This document shows positions 45,540 to 58,496 of a stretch of DNA of 64,000 bases, one piece after another (position 1 is the first letter of the stretch; each line of letters starts with the position of its first letter). The DNA lies in NCBI GenBank assembly GCA_963277665.1, contig OY728157.1, forward strand, positions 363,768,067 through 363,832,066, in the 5' to 3' direction. Under the pieces are notes generated by a model. The model was not told the origin of the DNA. It did no database searches and saw nothing but the letters and a program-made list of their open reading frames with translations. Origin of the DNA: Viscum album (Eukaryota > Streptophyta > Magnoliopsida > Santalales > Viscaceae). Made by a program: the position numbers and the translations under genes.

Positions 45540-48500
45540 TATTTAATGGCCTCCCTATCCCAATCAACCACCTATTGAAGCCCAATTAACTGAATGAATT
45601 TAGTCTCTTGGACCCCCCCCCCCCAAAGTGATTCCACTACATCCACAATGGAATTTGAACCTTTATTTTGGGCTTCTTCTAATGATTTTTGAACTTGTAT
45701 GAGCTCCCCTTGAGTGGTATCCAACTCCTACTAAAGGTGAGACACTTGAATGGTTTTCTCATTAATTTTGTTGTTTACATTCTATCAGCTTCTTGGTATA
45801 TTTTTCCTCCACCTGGGATAATGTAGCCCAGAATTATTTAATGTTGATGAAGAGCTTCACATTTATGAGGTATTGATGAAGCTTGTGTTACCACTCTTTT
45901 TTGTGAATGATTTCCTTCACAACATCTTTAATCATGAGGTAATAAAATCCTTTGTATCCCAGTATATCAAATAGAAATTAAATATGATGGATTATAAAAT
46001 TAAGGTCTTCAAGAGGCATCTCAGATATTATTTTCCATATATCCCACCAAACCTCATGGCATGTGATATGAATAGAATTATGTAACTCTTAATCTGACTC
46101 AAATCCACCATCATAGGGAGAAGCATACTTCAGGATCAGTCCACTTATTAAATCACCCCACTCCATTTCCTCCTAATCAATAATGGATTCTTGTTCAGTT
46201 ACTGAGTGTGTTGTTACAGATGTATTACCCTCAGAACCAACCACAGAAGTTCATGTCACTAAATAATGGAAAAAACTCATAATTATCCTTGAAAATGATA
46301 ATAGGTATGAGAAATAGAGAATTATTAGTAGCCAGTTACACTCACCCAGTAATGGGTTAGCAGTTGAGGAATATTTATATCTAGCATCCCCAACTTCAAC
46401 ACTTTGAATTGGAACCTCTTGATGAAGATCACTCTCAAGGGTCTTATCAGGACTTGCTAAGAGTGCTCGAGAAGATTCCTTGTTTCAAGGTCTGCTTGAG
46501 ATGGATCTCCCTCAATAGTAGTATTGATATGGACTTCAATTTCTTGTCAATTTAGCATCACTTTGACATCATCCATGGATGGATCTTTGTATTCCAATCA
46601 TTCATTATTAGAGAATAAATCATAAATAAATTGGTTGCACAAAAATAAAGAGTCGCATCCATTAAATTCCCTGTTAAATGCCTCAAATTATGATAAAGTA
46701 GTAGGAATATTAATATGTTCCATGATTTTATCAAAGGTCATGCCAAGATTTCTCATGGAATCTATTGATATCCCAGGCCCCTTGGTAATATCACCTTTGG
46801 ATAATCTTGGAATATTTGGATTGAGACCCGGTATATCACCATCCTATGATGACTTGGGACCCCAGACATCTTCTTTAGAGACAGTCGTAGAGTCATCATA
46901 AATCATCATAGGGTCCTCTGGTTCATGGGATGATCCTAGAATATCATAAGAACAAAATTTAGTAATCAACATATAACACCTTATGACACACCTTTAACAT
47001 TACTATAATCCTCATCCCTCTCTACAATAGTAAGAACAGTGACAGGAGCAGATGAAATATCCTCAACCCTCGACACTTCTTCTGTCAAGGGAGCTGACTT
47101 TCTAGTAGGGATTTGTGCTTGGTTCATACAGCCCTCCTCAGTTCTTGGAGGCTCATTTGTAAGTCCCTTATGAGAAGAGAGAGGGTAATATTCTAAAATA
47201 CAAGGAGTTTTATACTTATAATTTTAATAAAGAAGATATTAATGGTGTCGGGATGGATTACCACTACGAGCAAGGCACTTAGCCAAAGATTTTATCCTCT
47301 GTCATTCATTCTTTTTTGATATAGGAAGGTTGGCATCAACCCCCTCTAAGACATGTATTGGAGGGGGAAATATAGTATCCCCTTCCATATCATCATCCTT
47401 TTGTTGTCCTAAAGATAGCTCTCCTTGTTTGGGAGATGATTCATCAATCTTGAGATAGGTACCACTTGGGCCATATTTTGGTGAGGAAACCTCAGTTGAT
47501 TTTCACATGGCCCAATGTAAATAAAAATGACCTTCCCCTCAAAAAAAATTATTTCTTCCAGGTAAAATAAATGAATAATAGAAGAGGAGATGAGGAAAGA
47601 AGGACTTAAATCCTCAGGATTGGTATAATCAGTCTATTCCTTATAAGATGAGTGTTCAATACCTTCAATAGTAACTTGCCTCATTATGTCCTCCACCCAC
47701 CTCATTACTGGGATCTAGTGGTCCGTTTCATAAATGATAATATCTAGCTCCTGAATTTGAATCCTCACTTTAGTGGGATTTCCCTAAAAGTAAATATTTG
47801 GGGGATCTTGATCATCTCTTATCCCTGGAATCCTCATCCCAGCATGATCGAGTTCCCATATTATTCCAACATCAAAGGATATGATTTTCTAGAGTTTCAC
47901 TACCTATGATTGTATGAATTCTGAATTCATCTCTTCCTTCCTTTAATATGATTATACAACCCTAAATTTTATGGACTTCCATACCCTCTCTATTGTAGAT
48001 GAGGGATGATAAAATGGAACACGGGTCACCTATTGGCAGTGATGATTGGACCGTTTAGGTGAAATCTTAGTTGGTGTATCCCTTTTGATTTTGGATGGAT
48101 AACTAAATATTGCATGAGGTTATTTGGGTGAACTTAGGACCTCATAATCTAAATTCCCCAAAGAGGATGAATCATCCTATGGGGGAGAATAAAAATTGTA
48201 TGTTGGAGTAGAATCCTTTCAACCTCTTTTTCTTGCTTCATAGATATCCCAACCCCAATTCTAGGAATGGATTTAAATAAAAATAATTTGGGGTATGATG
48301 TAATCCCTGAATCAGTATACCAAGAAGTTAATTCAATGGTTACATTTTTTAATGGAAAATTTATTACCGCTTGATTCAATTCCATGGTTTTAAGCATCCA
48401 TAGTTTTCAGGCTACCATCATATTATTTTATGATCGGACACACACTGCAGGAGACATGGTTATTTGTTACAGACACTTGAATTGATGTGAAAAAATGTAT

Positions 48501-50067
48501 GGAGCATAGAACTTTCATATAACCTTACCATCGATATGAGTTTCCATAACACCGTCTCTAAAGGCCTTCATATATGACCTTATCTCAGTGATATTCTTCC
48601 CATCATCAGTAAATCTCTTAGTATGTGGACCCCCATATAGGAATAAGTATAACTCCTTAAATACGCTCAACCTCAACAGGATCTCACTGGGCTTTTGAGA
48701 CAAGGGAATAATACTATAAACATCCGGAACATGTGGTCAAAATAGGATCTCAGGAATCTCAACCCCACTTAACAAGGCATGTGATATATTGTGAGCCGCT
48801 AGCCATCCCCACAATACCTGGAACGGTCCTACAATTTCAAATGGGGCCTTCCCCACATGAACATACAACAAGATTTGATAAATTTCTCAAGGACAGGGAT
48901 TGATAACCCCACATTATTCTTCTCAGTTAGGTTGGCCACCATGAAAAATTTCCCAAGCCTTATGCGGCCATTAGAATCATGGACAGGTAGGAAATAGGCA
49001 CTTAGCCGCATGGCTAAAAATCCTGCGAAGTGTGTCTTTATAGGAATGATAGAATTAGGCTTATACCCCCATTTTTCACACTCCCTCTTCTAAAAATTCA
49101 TCCAGAATGTACCAAGATCACTTCGTTTCACCATCTTGGGGGATCCAGTTGTACATTTTCAAGTAAGACCTTTCCCCTCTGGATCTAGGAAGGAACTCAT
49201 CCATACCTCAGGATAGATTTCCCCCTTTAGGTGATGGTATTCATTCATAATTCCCTAAGATATTTTCAGCACCTCACACGCCAGAGGTGGAATCCTTTCA
49301 GTGTAATCCCATGTTACCCTCATAGGAATGAACTCATTATACATAACTTCAAGTATCGGTCCCCCAAATATCTGGTGGGCATCCCACAAGCTAATACAAA
49401 CTTCTTCATGCATCAAGTGGAAAGAGTTTTTCTATGGACTCCACTATCTTAACAACTTGTGAATTAATTTGGTGTTATTATATACATATATTTGACCAAC
49501 CTAGATGGCCTCATTGATTTTTATGTCTTGGAGCTCCTTCTTAAACTCCACACAAGTCTAGCATACCCAGTACGCCCACATCCACGCATGATTAACACAC
49601 CCTCCCAATCGGAAGTCTCGTTATTTCTTCCAAACCTTTTAATGATCAATCTAGGAATCATTGAATATGGATGGATAATATTGAGGATTCAATTCAGGTG
49701 TTTTTAGCTTCATGTCAATATCACACTAGCTATGGTGCATGACACAAGCTTTGGATGATGTCCCGGAATTAATTTATGCACCTGTGCTAGAAATGTTGGA
49801 AGTAGGGAAATTTATATATTCTTGAAACCATAAAATAGGAGTATAATTATTTGAAGTAAATATCAAGATCTCCTTCAGGTGATTGTGTCTGGAAATTGAT
49901 AGGTGATTACTCTCAAGAAAGTGGCGGTGATATTTCTTCAGATGTCCTGCCAGATTGGGTAAAGTGGAATCATGAGAATCATAGTAGTCATGGACTACAA
50001 CCTTTACCATCTATTCAAGGTGCTTTCCATCTTGTTCATTAGAAACTATGTTCTTTTGAGCATCCAT
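45540..50067 (-). pseudogene. Outer element antisense PMD gene, heavily decayed
   Basis: The ATG is at 50067, after a TTTTTTAG acceptor. MDAQKNIVSNEQDGKHLE leads to VVVHDYYDSHDSTLPNLAGHLKKYH, matching the inner GHDYYTFYNRTLPDLDKYLKKYH. Core blocks are MRLSAYFLPVHDSNGRIRLGKFF at 49011 and RLSVFKELYLFLYGG and AFRDGVMETHIDGK at 48700-48520, each aligning to the inner PMD. A C-terminal exon block near 46900 (MTFDKIMEHIN, preceded by TTCTAG) aligns to inner MMELGASFEDFINHV. KIISEMPLEDLNF near 45990 aligns to KIISEVPLEFLSL. The gene had the same length and layout as the inner one. Many stops; exon boundaries not resolved. Confidence 0.75.
45613..45624. repeat. Run of 12 C
   Basis: Homopolymer run in the C-terminal part of the outer PMD remnant. 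Length may be unreliable in sequencing. Confidence 0.8.
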
Positions 50068-50593
50068 GGAACCTAAAAAATCAATTTTTCAAGATTAGAT
50101 AAGTTTCCATTTCAAAAAAAAATTCAAAAATGAAGAAAATTTGGCAAAGGAATGAACTCGTGTAGGGACATCATGAAGGTGCTTCATGAAAGTACCTCAT
50201 GTAGGGCCATATAACATGGTCCATGTTCAATACACTCACCTAGGTGTACACATCACAAAGATAGATACATATTGTGGTTGTGTGAATGATGATTTTGGTG
50301 AAAAAGCTTCAGTGAAGGGTTTACACGGGAGACTAGCACGGTGAGACCTGAAAGTATATAGTTTTTGAGATCTAGAAATTTAAATGAGAATCCTATATAT
50401 AGAAAAGGGAGTCCCCATATGTAGAAAATATATGTGCCCCGCCTATGTGGAAGACCTAAGAGGACTAACATTATTGACAACCTGCACAGATTACCTGCAC
50501 ATATTACCTCTATGATCAATCCACCTCTTCCATCCCTTTACCTCATGATCAAACCCTCTTCATTCAATTGAATCCAATATTTAGGATGGATTC
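50068..50593. promoter_or_regulatory. Outer element: PMD upstream region
   Basis: It occupies the same roughly 0.5-kb position as the inner PMD promoter. On the - strand CTATATATAGGATTC lies near 50400 as a possible TATA box, and repeated 'tgcaca..ttacctgcaca' text is at about 50480-50510. The CpG-rich GCGCAAGT array of the inner element is not recognisable. The purine-rich AGGATGGATTC at 50583-50593 is the likely worn polypurine tract. Confidence 0.45.
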
Positions 50594-53466
50594 TATTGAC
50601 ACTCTATTTTTTCACATGGATGAGAAGTTGATAAGGGTAAATATCTTATGGAGAAGATAAGAAGATAAATGAATAAGTATAAGGATTGAAAAATACTCCA
50701 AAGGACATTCACCCAGGTATCCCAAAGCACCATCATCGCTCAGGGTACCTGGGTGTTGTCTTATGTGGTTGGCCTACGCAAGAGCATGTGCAATATACCT
50801 ATGCAATCTAGCCCCTTTTCCCAAGGTCTGATATTTTCTTATTAATAGAACTCTGTGGTCTTCATTTGTATGGATGGAAATTTCTCAAAGGCCTCCCGAA
50901 GCTATGCTCTCCCTATCCCATAACTCAAGCCCTCTGAAACCTTCTAGGTAGTTTTCTAAAACCGAAATAAAATATAATTAAATAGGGATAGTGAAACTAA
51001 GTTTCTCCCATGGTTTAAAATAAACTACACTTGCACGAGGCACTCACTCACCCTGTGATTGATGAACACTAGCATGAGGCCCCCTTCCATAACAAGGGGC
51101 CTAGACGAGCCCCTTCTAGGAACACTTATGGAGACCCTTCAAATATTGAGAAAGGTCTAATCCAAGTGTAGTCTCCCAAGTGGTCTGTTATTCAGGGTAC
51201 CACTAGCTCTCCCAGGCCTACCTTTGTAGAGCACCCCCTACGTGAGCCTTCCTTGGCTCACCCAAGACATCCTTCATAAACCCCATTGGTTCACCCTAAC
51301 CTTCATCCTGTGTGAGAAACTCGTCAGGCCTTCTTCAAAGTCATCCATGGAAGGTCATATCTTCCTTTGTCTCCTTTGACAAAGTGGGACCAAGTTAAAA
51401 CCTCCACCAAATCCTCCAATCTTGCACAATAATGGAGAGTGGTACACCAGCATGTCACCCATTTTGTTGTGTATTCCTACAGTCATAGGTTTCCTTCACT
51501 TGTTTGGTTGTCCAGTCATGGTCTTCAAGGTTCATGTGAATGTGTATTCACATGTTCATTAGGATCCCTACACCTAGGATAGTTTTAGGGAATTCATGGT
51601 ATCAGATACCAAGGTTAGGACCATGTCCTACCCTTTTCATTTATAATGTCTGGATTCTCTATTTCCTAGTAGGGAGGATGAGTATTGGGAGTGCTTTTCC
51701 ATTCAATGTGGAATTGAGATCCTCTCCCCATGCTATGAGAACAATTTCAGGTCATCCCTCATGGAGTAAGCCCCTATCCTTTCTTCCATGAGCTTGCACC
51801 CTTACTCCTCTTTACCTCATGGTCACTGGATTAGAGAGGGGATGGGCACCAAGTCCCCTCCTCTCTTTATTATAGCCCTAGCCTCTTTCACAAGTGGAGG
51901 AGGATAAGTGAACATTTGTATATATCTTTGACTTACTCTTGTCCTTCACATTCAATAATGACTCATACTGACTCATGTGAACATAAGGGATAGAAAAAAG
52001 TAGGGAACCCGCATGGTTGGATGAATTTTTTGGCAGAGGATCATCCTTTTAATCTTCCTCTCAACTCTATTCAAAGTACTTCCATGGGCAAGATTCCTCA
52101 AGTACATATATCCAACTCAATTAAAAGTGGATCATGTGATTTTCTAAATATTATGTTTCCTCTTGTTTCTCACACCGATCATGACTCAAGTGGTCTTAGA
52201 GGTTGATGGTGGTCTTGACATCCACATGATCCCAAACCGTTTGTTCATCCTCCTTATGAGTAAACCCCAATTATCACCCCATTTACCAAGGCATACTTAA
52301 TGAATAATCCCCAACTATTGAAAAATGAGAACTCTAATTCCTACTATAATTAGGATACATAGGATTCCTACTTAGGGCCCGAGCTCAAAGGGAATCCTCC
52401 TCAAGAGTAATCCCCAAAACAGACTTCTAAATATCCATGAGTCAAGACACTTATCATGACCTCAAATCAATTTATTTATCCATCCTTTTCAAGAATAACT
52501 CCTATATTAATCTAATCAAAGGGTTATACTCCTCTACAAGATAAACCTTCTAGGGACCTTTATAGGTGTTGGTCCTCACAACCAAACTATGTGGGCTTGG
52601 ATTCCTATACAAATAGAATACATAATAATCCTCCTTAAGGTTAAAACTCTACATCTCAAATCAACCCTATTCTCTGGGCCACATTCCCAATAGGGTCTAA
52701 TTCATCTTGGAAGTCCATATTCCTTCCAAGATAACCGAGACGCATTGGCATAAGTCTCACATCAAATTTTTACTAGACACCTTTTGTATAGATTCCATTT
52801 CCACATGATGTTAAACTATATATTTGGGTAATTATCACATGAACTTAAAATAGATGATGTGACCACTAAGCAGCACTGAACTATGTGGGTTCTGATTCCA
52901 TTCATGATGATATATAGGAATCCAATCACATTGGTTCGATCCAAACACCAAAACAACTTCTGTTTTCCTGGATGATGATACACTCTAGAGTGACCCAATA
53001 TATAGCTAGAAAACTAGAATCATCATAATGACCAAAGAATCACTAATCAATAAATAATAGGATACCATTGATGGAGAACCTCAGATACATATTGATATCT
53101 CCATTGATGAAGAACCTATGATACATAAAGATGATTATAAATTCCATACATGATAATAATTGATTGTTAATGAGAGGGTGACCCACATCATACATGGGAA
53201 TAAATAAAGGATTCATGAACATATCTTAAACATATAAGAGAGTCTTGGATTAAGAAATAATTCCCCCCAAAAGGGTGTGATGAGCCAGACCTCCCATCCA
53301 CTAGACCAATGTGAGTTCTTAAGAATCGTTAGAAAAACTTTCTGATGATCACCTGCCTCTATAAATTAGGTCCCCATGAATATAGAATTGTTGGGTGTTT
53401 TTGGTTCCACAAACCAAACCCATTGGAAACCGTTCAAAAATAGTCAACACATTTTCATCGGAAACA
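50594..53466 (+). repeat. Outer element 3' LTR
   Basis: The left end TATTGACACTCTATTT aligns with TGTTGACGCTCC, the start of the inner LTR read on its own strand, and follows the polypurine position. The right end reads GGAAACA at 53460-53466 and aligns with the inverted left end of LTR-B. AATTCCCCCCAAAAGGGTG near 53262 is the reverse complement of a conserved inner LTR stretch. Relics of the hairpin array lie around 52370-52560 and one TTAAACTATAT motif near 52810. At 2873 bp it is longer than the inner LTRs. Confidence 0.75.
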
Positions 53467-54412
53467 TTTGTTTATATTTTTCTTCTAATTAAGAGTTTAT
53501 GTTGTATTATATCCTTGACAATGCATATAGAACTCCTTAATTAAATATATAGCACATGATCCATAGAATATAGGACCAGAGACATGTTCTTTTCTTAGAA
53601 ATAACTCAAAAATTGTAAATAAAAATAAATTATCCTTATACTTGTTTCCTTTCTCGGTGGTTGCCTCTTATTATAATCATTTTTACCATAAAAAGTTAAT
53701 CCAACATTTAAAGATTATATGAAATTATTAAAATCTCACCCAAGTTCTTAAATGGTAATAAATGTAGGTTATAGCATGATATAGTCGATTATATATTATC
53801 ACATAGCTAGATTTTATATTTGAAATTATGCAGCTGAATTTTCCCTTGCCTTCTTCATGTAGTCGATTTTCCTTATGTTGCTATTTTTTCCACGTAGAAA
53901 AAAAAATTTATATAGACAATTTGATTCATGTAGTATTTTTATCCATATATCCAAATATGATGTAGTAAAATGGAAACACATATCTTATTTCACTATGTAT
54001 CTAATTCACATATCTGATTACCCCACGTAACCAATTCACGTAAAAAAAATGATCTATGTAGTTGATTACTTATGTAGTTGATCTCATCGACATAGGTGAT
54101 TTCCATGTAGATTATTCTACGAAGAAATCAATTTATGTAGGTGAATCCTTCATGTGGATTATTAATGTAGCCGAATTCTCACATAGCCATTTCTCCATGT
54201 ATCCAAATGGATTATGTAGTTGATTTTTTTAAACCTAGGATTATTTCATCCAAAGTGTCCAGAATACATAATTAATGAAATCAACATCTGAAACACTTAA
54301 GAAAATAAGATAAAACTAGGTGAAAATACTTAAAAAACAAAATCATCAGCAAATTATAAAGGGTAATTGAGATCATCAAAACCTAAAGTACATGAGATAT
54401 GTTGGATCAACA
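53467..54412 (-). repeat. Probable 3' LTR of the copia element
   Basis: On the - strand TGTTGATCCAACATATC starts at 54412, just after the polypurine tracts, as an LTR should. The left boundary is not determined. Positions 53850-54235 hold about a dozen imperfect copies of an ATGTAGTTGATT-type word spaced 15-30 bp apart. Confidence 0.5.
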
Positions 54413-54427
54413 TTAGTAGTTTATAAT

Positions 54428-54662
54428 CTCCCCCTTTTTGATGATCAAAAGACCTATAAGATATTAAACATGAAATTTTAAAAGGGTTAATAAATAGTTT
54501 TCACTAAACTATATAACATATATATAACTTTTAAAATTTAGTGTTTATGATTTATTTAGCCCCCTTAATTCAAAATTACTCTCACTTTTTACAAAGGGTG
54601 AAAACTCATTCCCCTTTGATTAAGATTAGGGTAATCATATCGAACTTCTCCCCCTTTTGTTT
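54428..54662 (-). other. Multiple polypurine tracts
   Basis: On the - strand AAAAAGGGGGAG-like runs occur at 54428-54439, about 54558-54567, 54611-54618 and 54647-54658. The nearest lies 16 bp from the inferred LTR. Several tracts near the 3' LTR are known for Sireviruses. Confidence 0.55.
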
Positions 54663-54979
54663 AAATAAAAATAAATGGTATGTTTAGCATAAATCAACAT
54701 TGATGTAGTTCTTTTAGAGTAATTAACTCTTCAATTATTATGCTAAAAATGAATAGTAAATTATAGAATGTATGAAATTTAGTTAATAAAATAAAAAATT
54801 TCAAAACATTATATTAAAACAATAAATGAGAAAAACATTATAAATGAATAACATTAAATGAAAACAATCACTAATACAAAACATTATAAATTAATAAATA
54901 AGTATTTTATTTATTTTCAACATGTACAATATACATCCACTGAATAACTAAACAATAAAAAAATCATCAATCAGAAGGC

Positions 54980-57900
54980 TCGGGTTTATGAATGGGTTCA
55001 AACTGAGTAGGTGGTTTGGATGGAGGTATTTTGAAAGTGGGTTCACTTTGGGATGTGGTTGGATTTGGCATTACTGATGGAATTGTTTTCTTACCAACTT
55101 TTAAAATAGCTTCAATTTCTAAACCAAAAATAGATTTAACTTATAGATTCTAAACTGGGACATGGGGGATATTTTCAATATTATCTTAGCCTATAATGAA
55201 ATTATATATTCTGAGAGCTCAAAACAAAACTTTCTTGACAGGATCTAAGGATTAGGGTTCTCTTGAAAATGATTAAAAGCAAATGCGGAATATACCTTTT
55301 CTTGTAATTTTTTATGTATATAGTATGGGTCATAAACACCTTAAATTATTTTTCTAGAACCACTATAGGTTTCAGGAGAATTTAGACCAAGTGGTCTTGT
55401 TTTTTTCATATTAAACAAGGCTTTAACACACATGTCAATCCTGAGAATAATTTTTAACTTGAATAACTCAAGGACAATGATAGAGGTTTTCTTTTACATA
55501 TGAGAAATAGAATAAAATCCAATTTTGATAATTCCTTTATAAGATTCAAGTTTTCCTAAAGAAAAATTCAAAGGGTCACTGAATACCTAAGGACTGAGAA
55601 AATGAGCTATATCAATATTAGTAAAAGATGATGGAAACACCACTAAAAGCTTCTAAAAAATTCTTTTCACTAAACATTGCATGTAAATAATCCTTCCATT
55701 AACTAACCACAACTTATTATCCATAATCTCAACTTTATCTATAAAAATATTCCAAAACACCTTCACAACACTGATATAAGATTCTGTAAATTGAGCACTG
55801 ACAAAAGTAGGTTTGGGTTCAACTCGAACAGATACCACTGAAGTAGGAGAAATTGCTTCCATAAAAGGAACACGTCTTTGAGTTTAATAAACAACTAAGT
55901 CATTACCTGTAAGATAATTTGGCATGGATTAAACTTCTTTTGACTTTGAAATTGATTCCTATTCTAAATAACTAGTTTACATTCCTTCAACACTTTTATA
56001 AAATTTGTATATAAAAGATAAAAAAACATTTTTGATTCCTAGACACTGAACCAAGTTGCCTAAAAAACATTACTTATATATATTTAGAAACATCCAATAT
56101 TTATTTCACCTTTTCATTAGAGTCATTGAATATTCCCGCTACCTAATTTAAGGATATTTAAATCCTATACCAAGCTTCCTAATTGCATATTGGATATTTT
56201 GGAAAACATTTAAAATATCATTCCTTAATTCTTACAACATATCTGGTGTGACTAGATCACACTGAAGACATTCAAGCTCAGATGAAAAAGAGCTTGATTC
56301 TAACAGCAATTGATCAACTCCACCCTAAAAATCTGAAACAACGGGAGGTTCTTTGGGAGAAAATAAAGAAGGATTAAATTTCTTGATAAATTAAAATTGT
56401 CTTATCACCACACTTCATAAAGTGTGTAATATTTCCTTCACCTCTATCCTAAAAGAATTTACCTCATCAATAAATTCTAATACAAGTTTGATTACATCAC
56501 TGATTCTGAAGGGAGTCTCTCTGGGATTCAACTATAATACCGAGATCATTAAACATGTACATGGTAGGGAAAACATATTTCAGTCCAATTACCAGGGATT
56601 TAATTTCTTCAAGTTCTATATAACTTAAATCATAAGTACAAGTAGAATGAACTGGAGTAATAGAATGAATATTCTTTATCGGTTCTATCTAGAAAACTAA
56701 CAACCCAACTAGTATATTAAATTCATATTTATAAATAGAAGAATCTTTGAGTTCTACGATATCATATTTTCATGAAACAAGATCCACTTTTAAATCATAA
56801 TAATATGCTTTGATATTATCAAACTCCTCCATTACATCAGAAGAAAAATATTTATTCTCTAAACTTTATGAGTTATTACTCACTGAGGGTGCATCCTCAT
56901 TAATAAATAGATGTGGTTATTTGTATAAGGTGTATGGGAATTCTTATTAGACCCTAAAACTACATCGTTATCCATTTATCTATCAATAGGTGATCTTGGG
57001 AGAATTGTATCCATTATGTAAACTTTTACCTTATCCTCAACCCTTCTTTGATCATCAAAAACTACAGGCACATTCTCAATAGTCCATTACTTAAGAACTA
57101 CTAAAATTGCATCAAAAACTAATTCCTCAACATGCTGACCAACAAAAAAACTTCAATGACTTGAGTCTAAATATCATATTTTTAGACCTGAACAGGATCA
57201 ACCATAAAAGGACTTACAACTAGTACAGAAGGCTTGGATCCAATAGGCACTGACTCCTCTAGTTCCCTAGAAGGAACCATATTGGCAGGTGTTTCATCCC
57301 AAGGTAGTGAGGTTTGTGATGGATCCCCCTGATCCACACCTTACTATATTACTAAATTCAAGGAATTTTAAGTATTTTCTTAAAAAAATCAATGGTATTT
57401 AGAAAAAACTATAGAAATAGTGTTACTCTTATGACACATCACTAATTTAGATCCACTTATTTCTTCTTCGTAATTTGGGATATAAACCTACTATAAGGAT
57501 AGTATTTGAGGTTATCATTTTTTTCAAATAGTGATACATAATGCTTATCATATACCATGGAAAATTCAATTTTCGATTATTTATCATAACATAAAGAAAA
57601 TACATTTCCTAAAAAATAAATTTATCCATTCCACCATCTCTATGGGATATTCTAGTCTATAACAACCTACAATAAACTTTCCATCTAGATAGAAAATCTT
57701 TTATTGTTTTCTTCTCAAAATAAGAGGTGTCGAACAGAAACATGAATACCTCTGGTAGTCCAACTGAACTTATATCCACCAAGGTATGACTAAAACCAAA
57801 CTCCCACTCCTAGGGATAATGGAACATCTCATCCATTTTGACATAAGAAACCATTAGTTCCTTTACATTCACATTTCATTTACCTACATCCTCTATTAGA

Positions 57901-58170
57901 TTGAACTAAAACTCTATATTACTTATAAACTCATTTGTTTATTCCTAAAACAAAAATTCAGACTTATTTTCATCAAACACATACTCTCATCCTTGAAATT
58001 GAATCAATTTATTTATAAATATTTAAGACAAATTCATACATTTCATATCAATGGTTTTTCTTGCAAGTACCCTTTGAGACTCATTTCCTTTGGATTTCTT
58101 GGAATATCTCAAACTTCTATCATGCATGAACTTTGAATTTATCATGGCTAACAAGGTTGGTTGGAGTTTA
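54980..58170 (-). pseudogene. Unidentified coding remnant between copia pol and 3' LTR
   Basis: On the - strand a worn but recognisable frame runs from MINSKFMHDRSLRYSKKSK near 58147 through VSYVKMDEMFHYP, VGLPEVFMFLFDTSYFEKKTIKDFLSRW near 57760-57700 and EMYFLYVMINNRKLNFPW near 57600. A later open stretch is 55862-55653 (EPKPTFVSAQFTESYISVVK). Sireviruses often have an env-like or other extra ORF here, and the FLY.MI..RKLNFPW pattern resembles a common plant-transposon protein. I cannot assign it firmly. No signal peptide or membrane anchor was seen. Confidence 0.4.
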
Positions 58171-58496
58171 AGTAAGGATCAAAATTTTTGAGGTTCAGGG
58201 TGATGGTTTGACTTCGGTGAGAATATAAATATGATAATAGAGAATGGGTCATATGCTATTTTAATTTTAGGTTACAGACTTGATTTCTAAAATGCTCACA
58301 TACCCAAAATGGGTTTTTGGGTCGATCCAACTAATATATAAAATATAATATAATATAATATAAAAGAAATATTTTGTTTTACTAAACATAAAACACTTAA
58401 GAAAATATAATAAGATAGACAAATTAAATCTTTATAAATCATTAAACTAATATTAACAAATAAATAATAAATTAAAAAAAAGATAAATTATATTTA

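Larger units (their letters stand above)
1..53466 (+). mobile_element. Outer Tat-lineage Ty3/gypsy element, split by a nested insertion
   Basis: Gag-pol fragments in the order ORF1, gag, protease, RT, RNase H, second RNase H, integrase lie on the + strand from 1065 to 9886. They are followed by a non-coding region, an antisense PMD gene and an LTR. The second (archaeal-type) RNase H before integrase, the DNG-type protease site and the ORF upstream of gag are known traits of the Tat/Ogre group. Positions 11395-42715 are a younger insertion; removing it leaves more than 22 kb, close to the 22.5 kb of the inner unit. The 5' LTR should lie left of the window. All frames are broken, so this copy is dead and older than the insertion inside it. 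Confidence 0.85.

Noticed and set aside
51540..52998. Short frames inside the outer LTR
   Set aside because: The interval aligns as LTR; the frames have no conserved counterpart in the inner LTRs.
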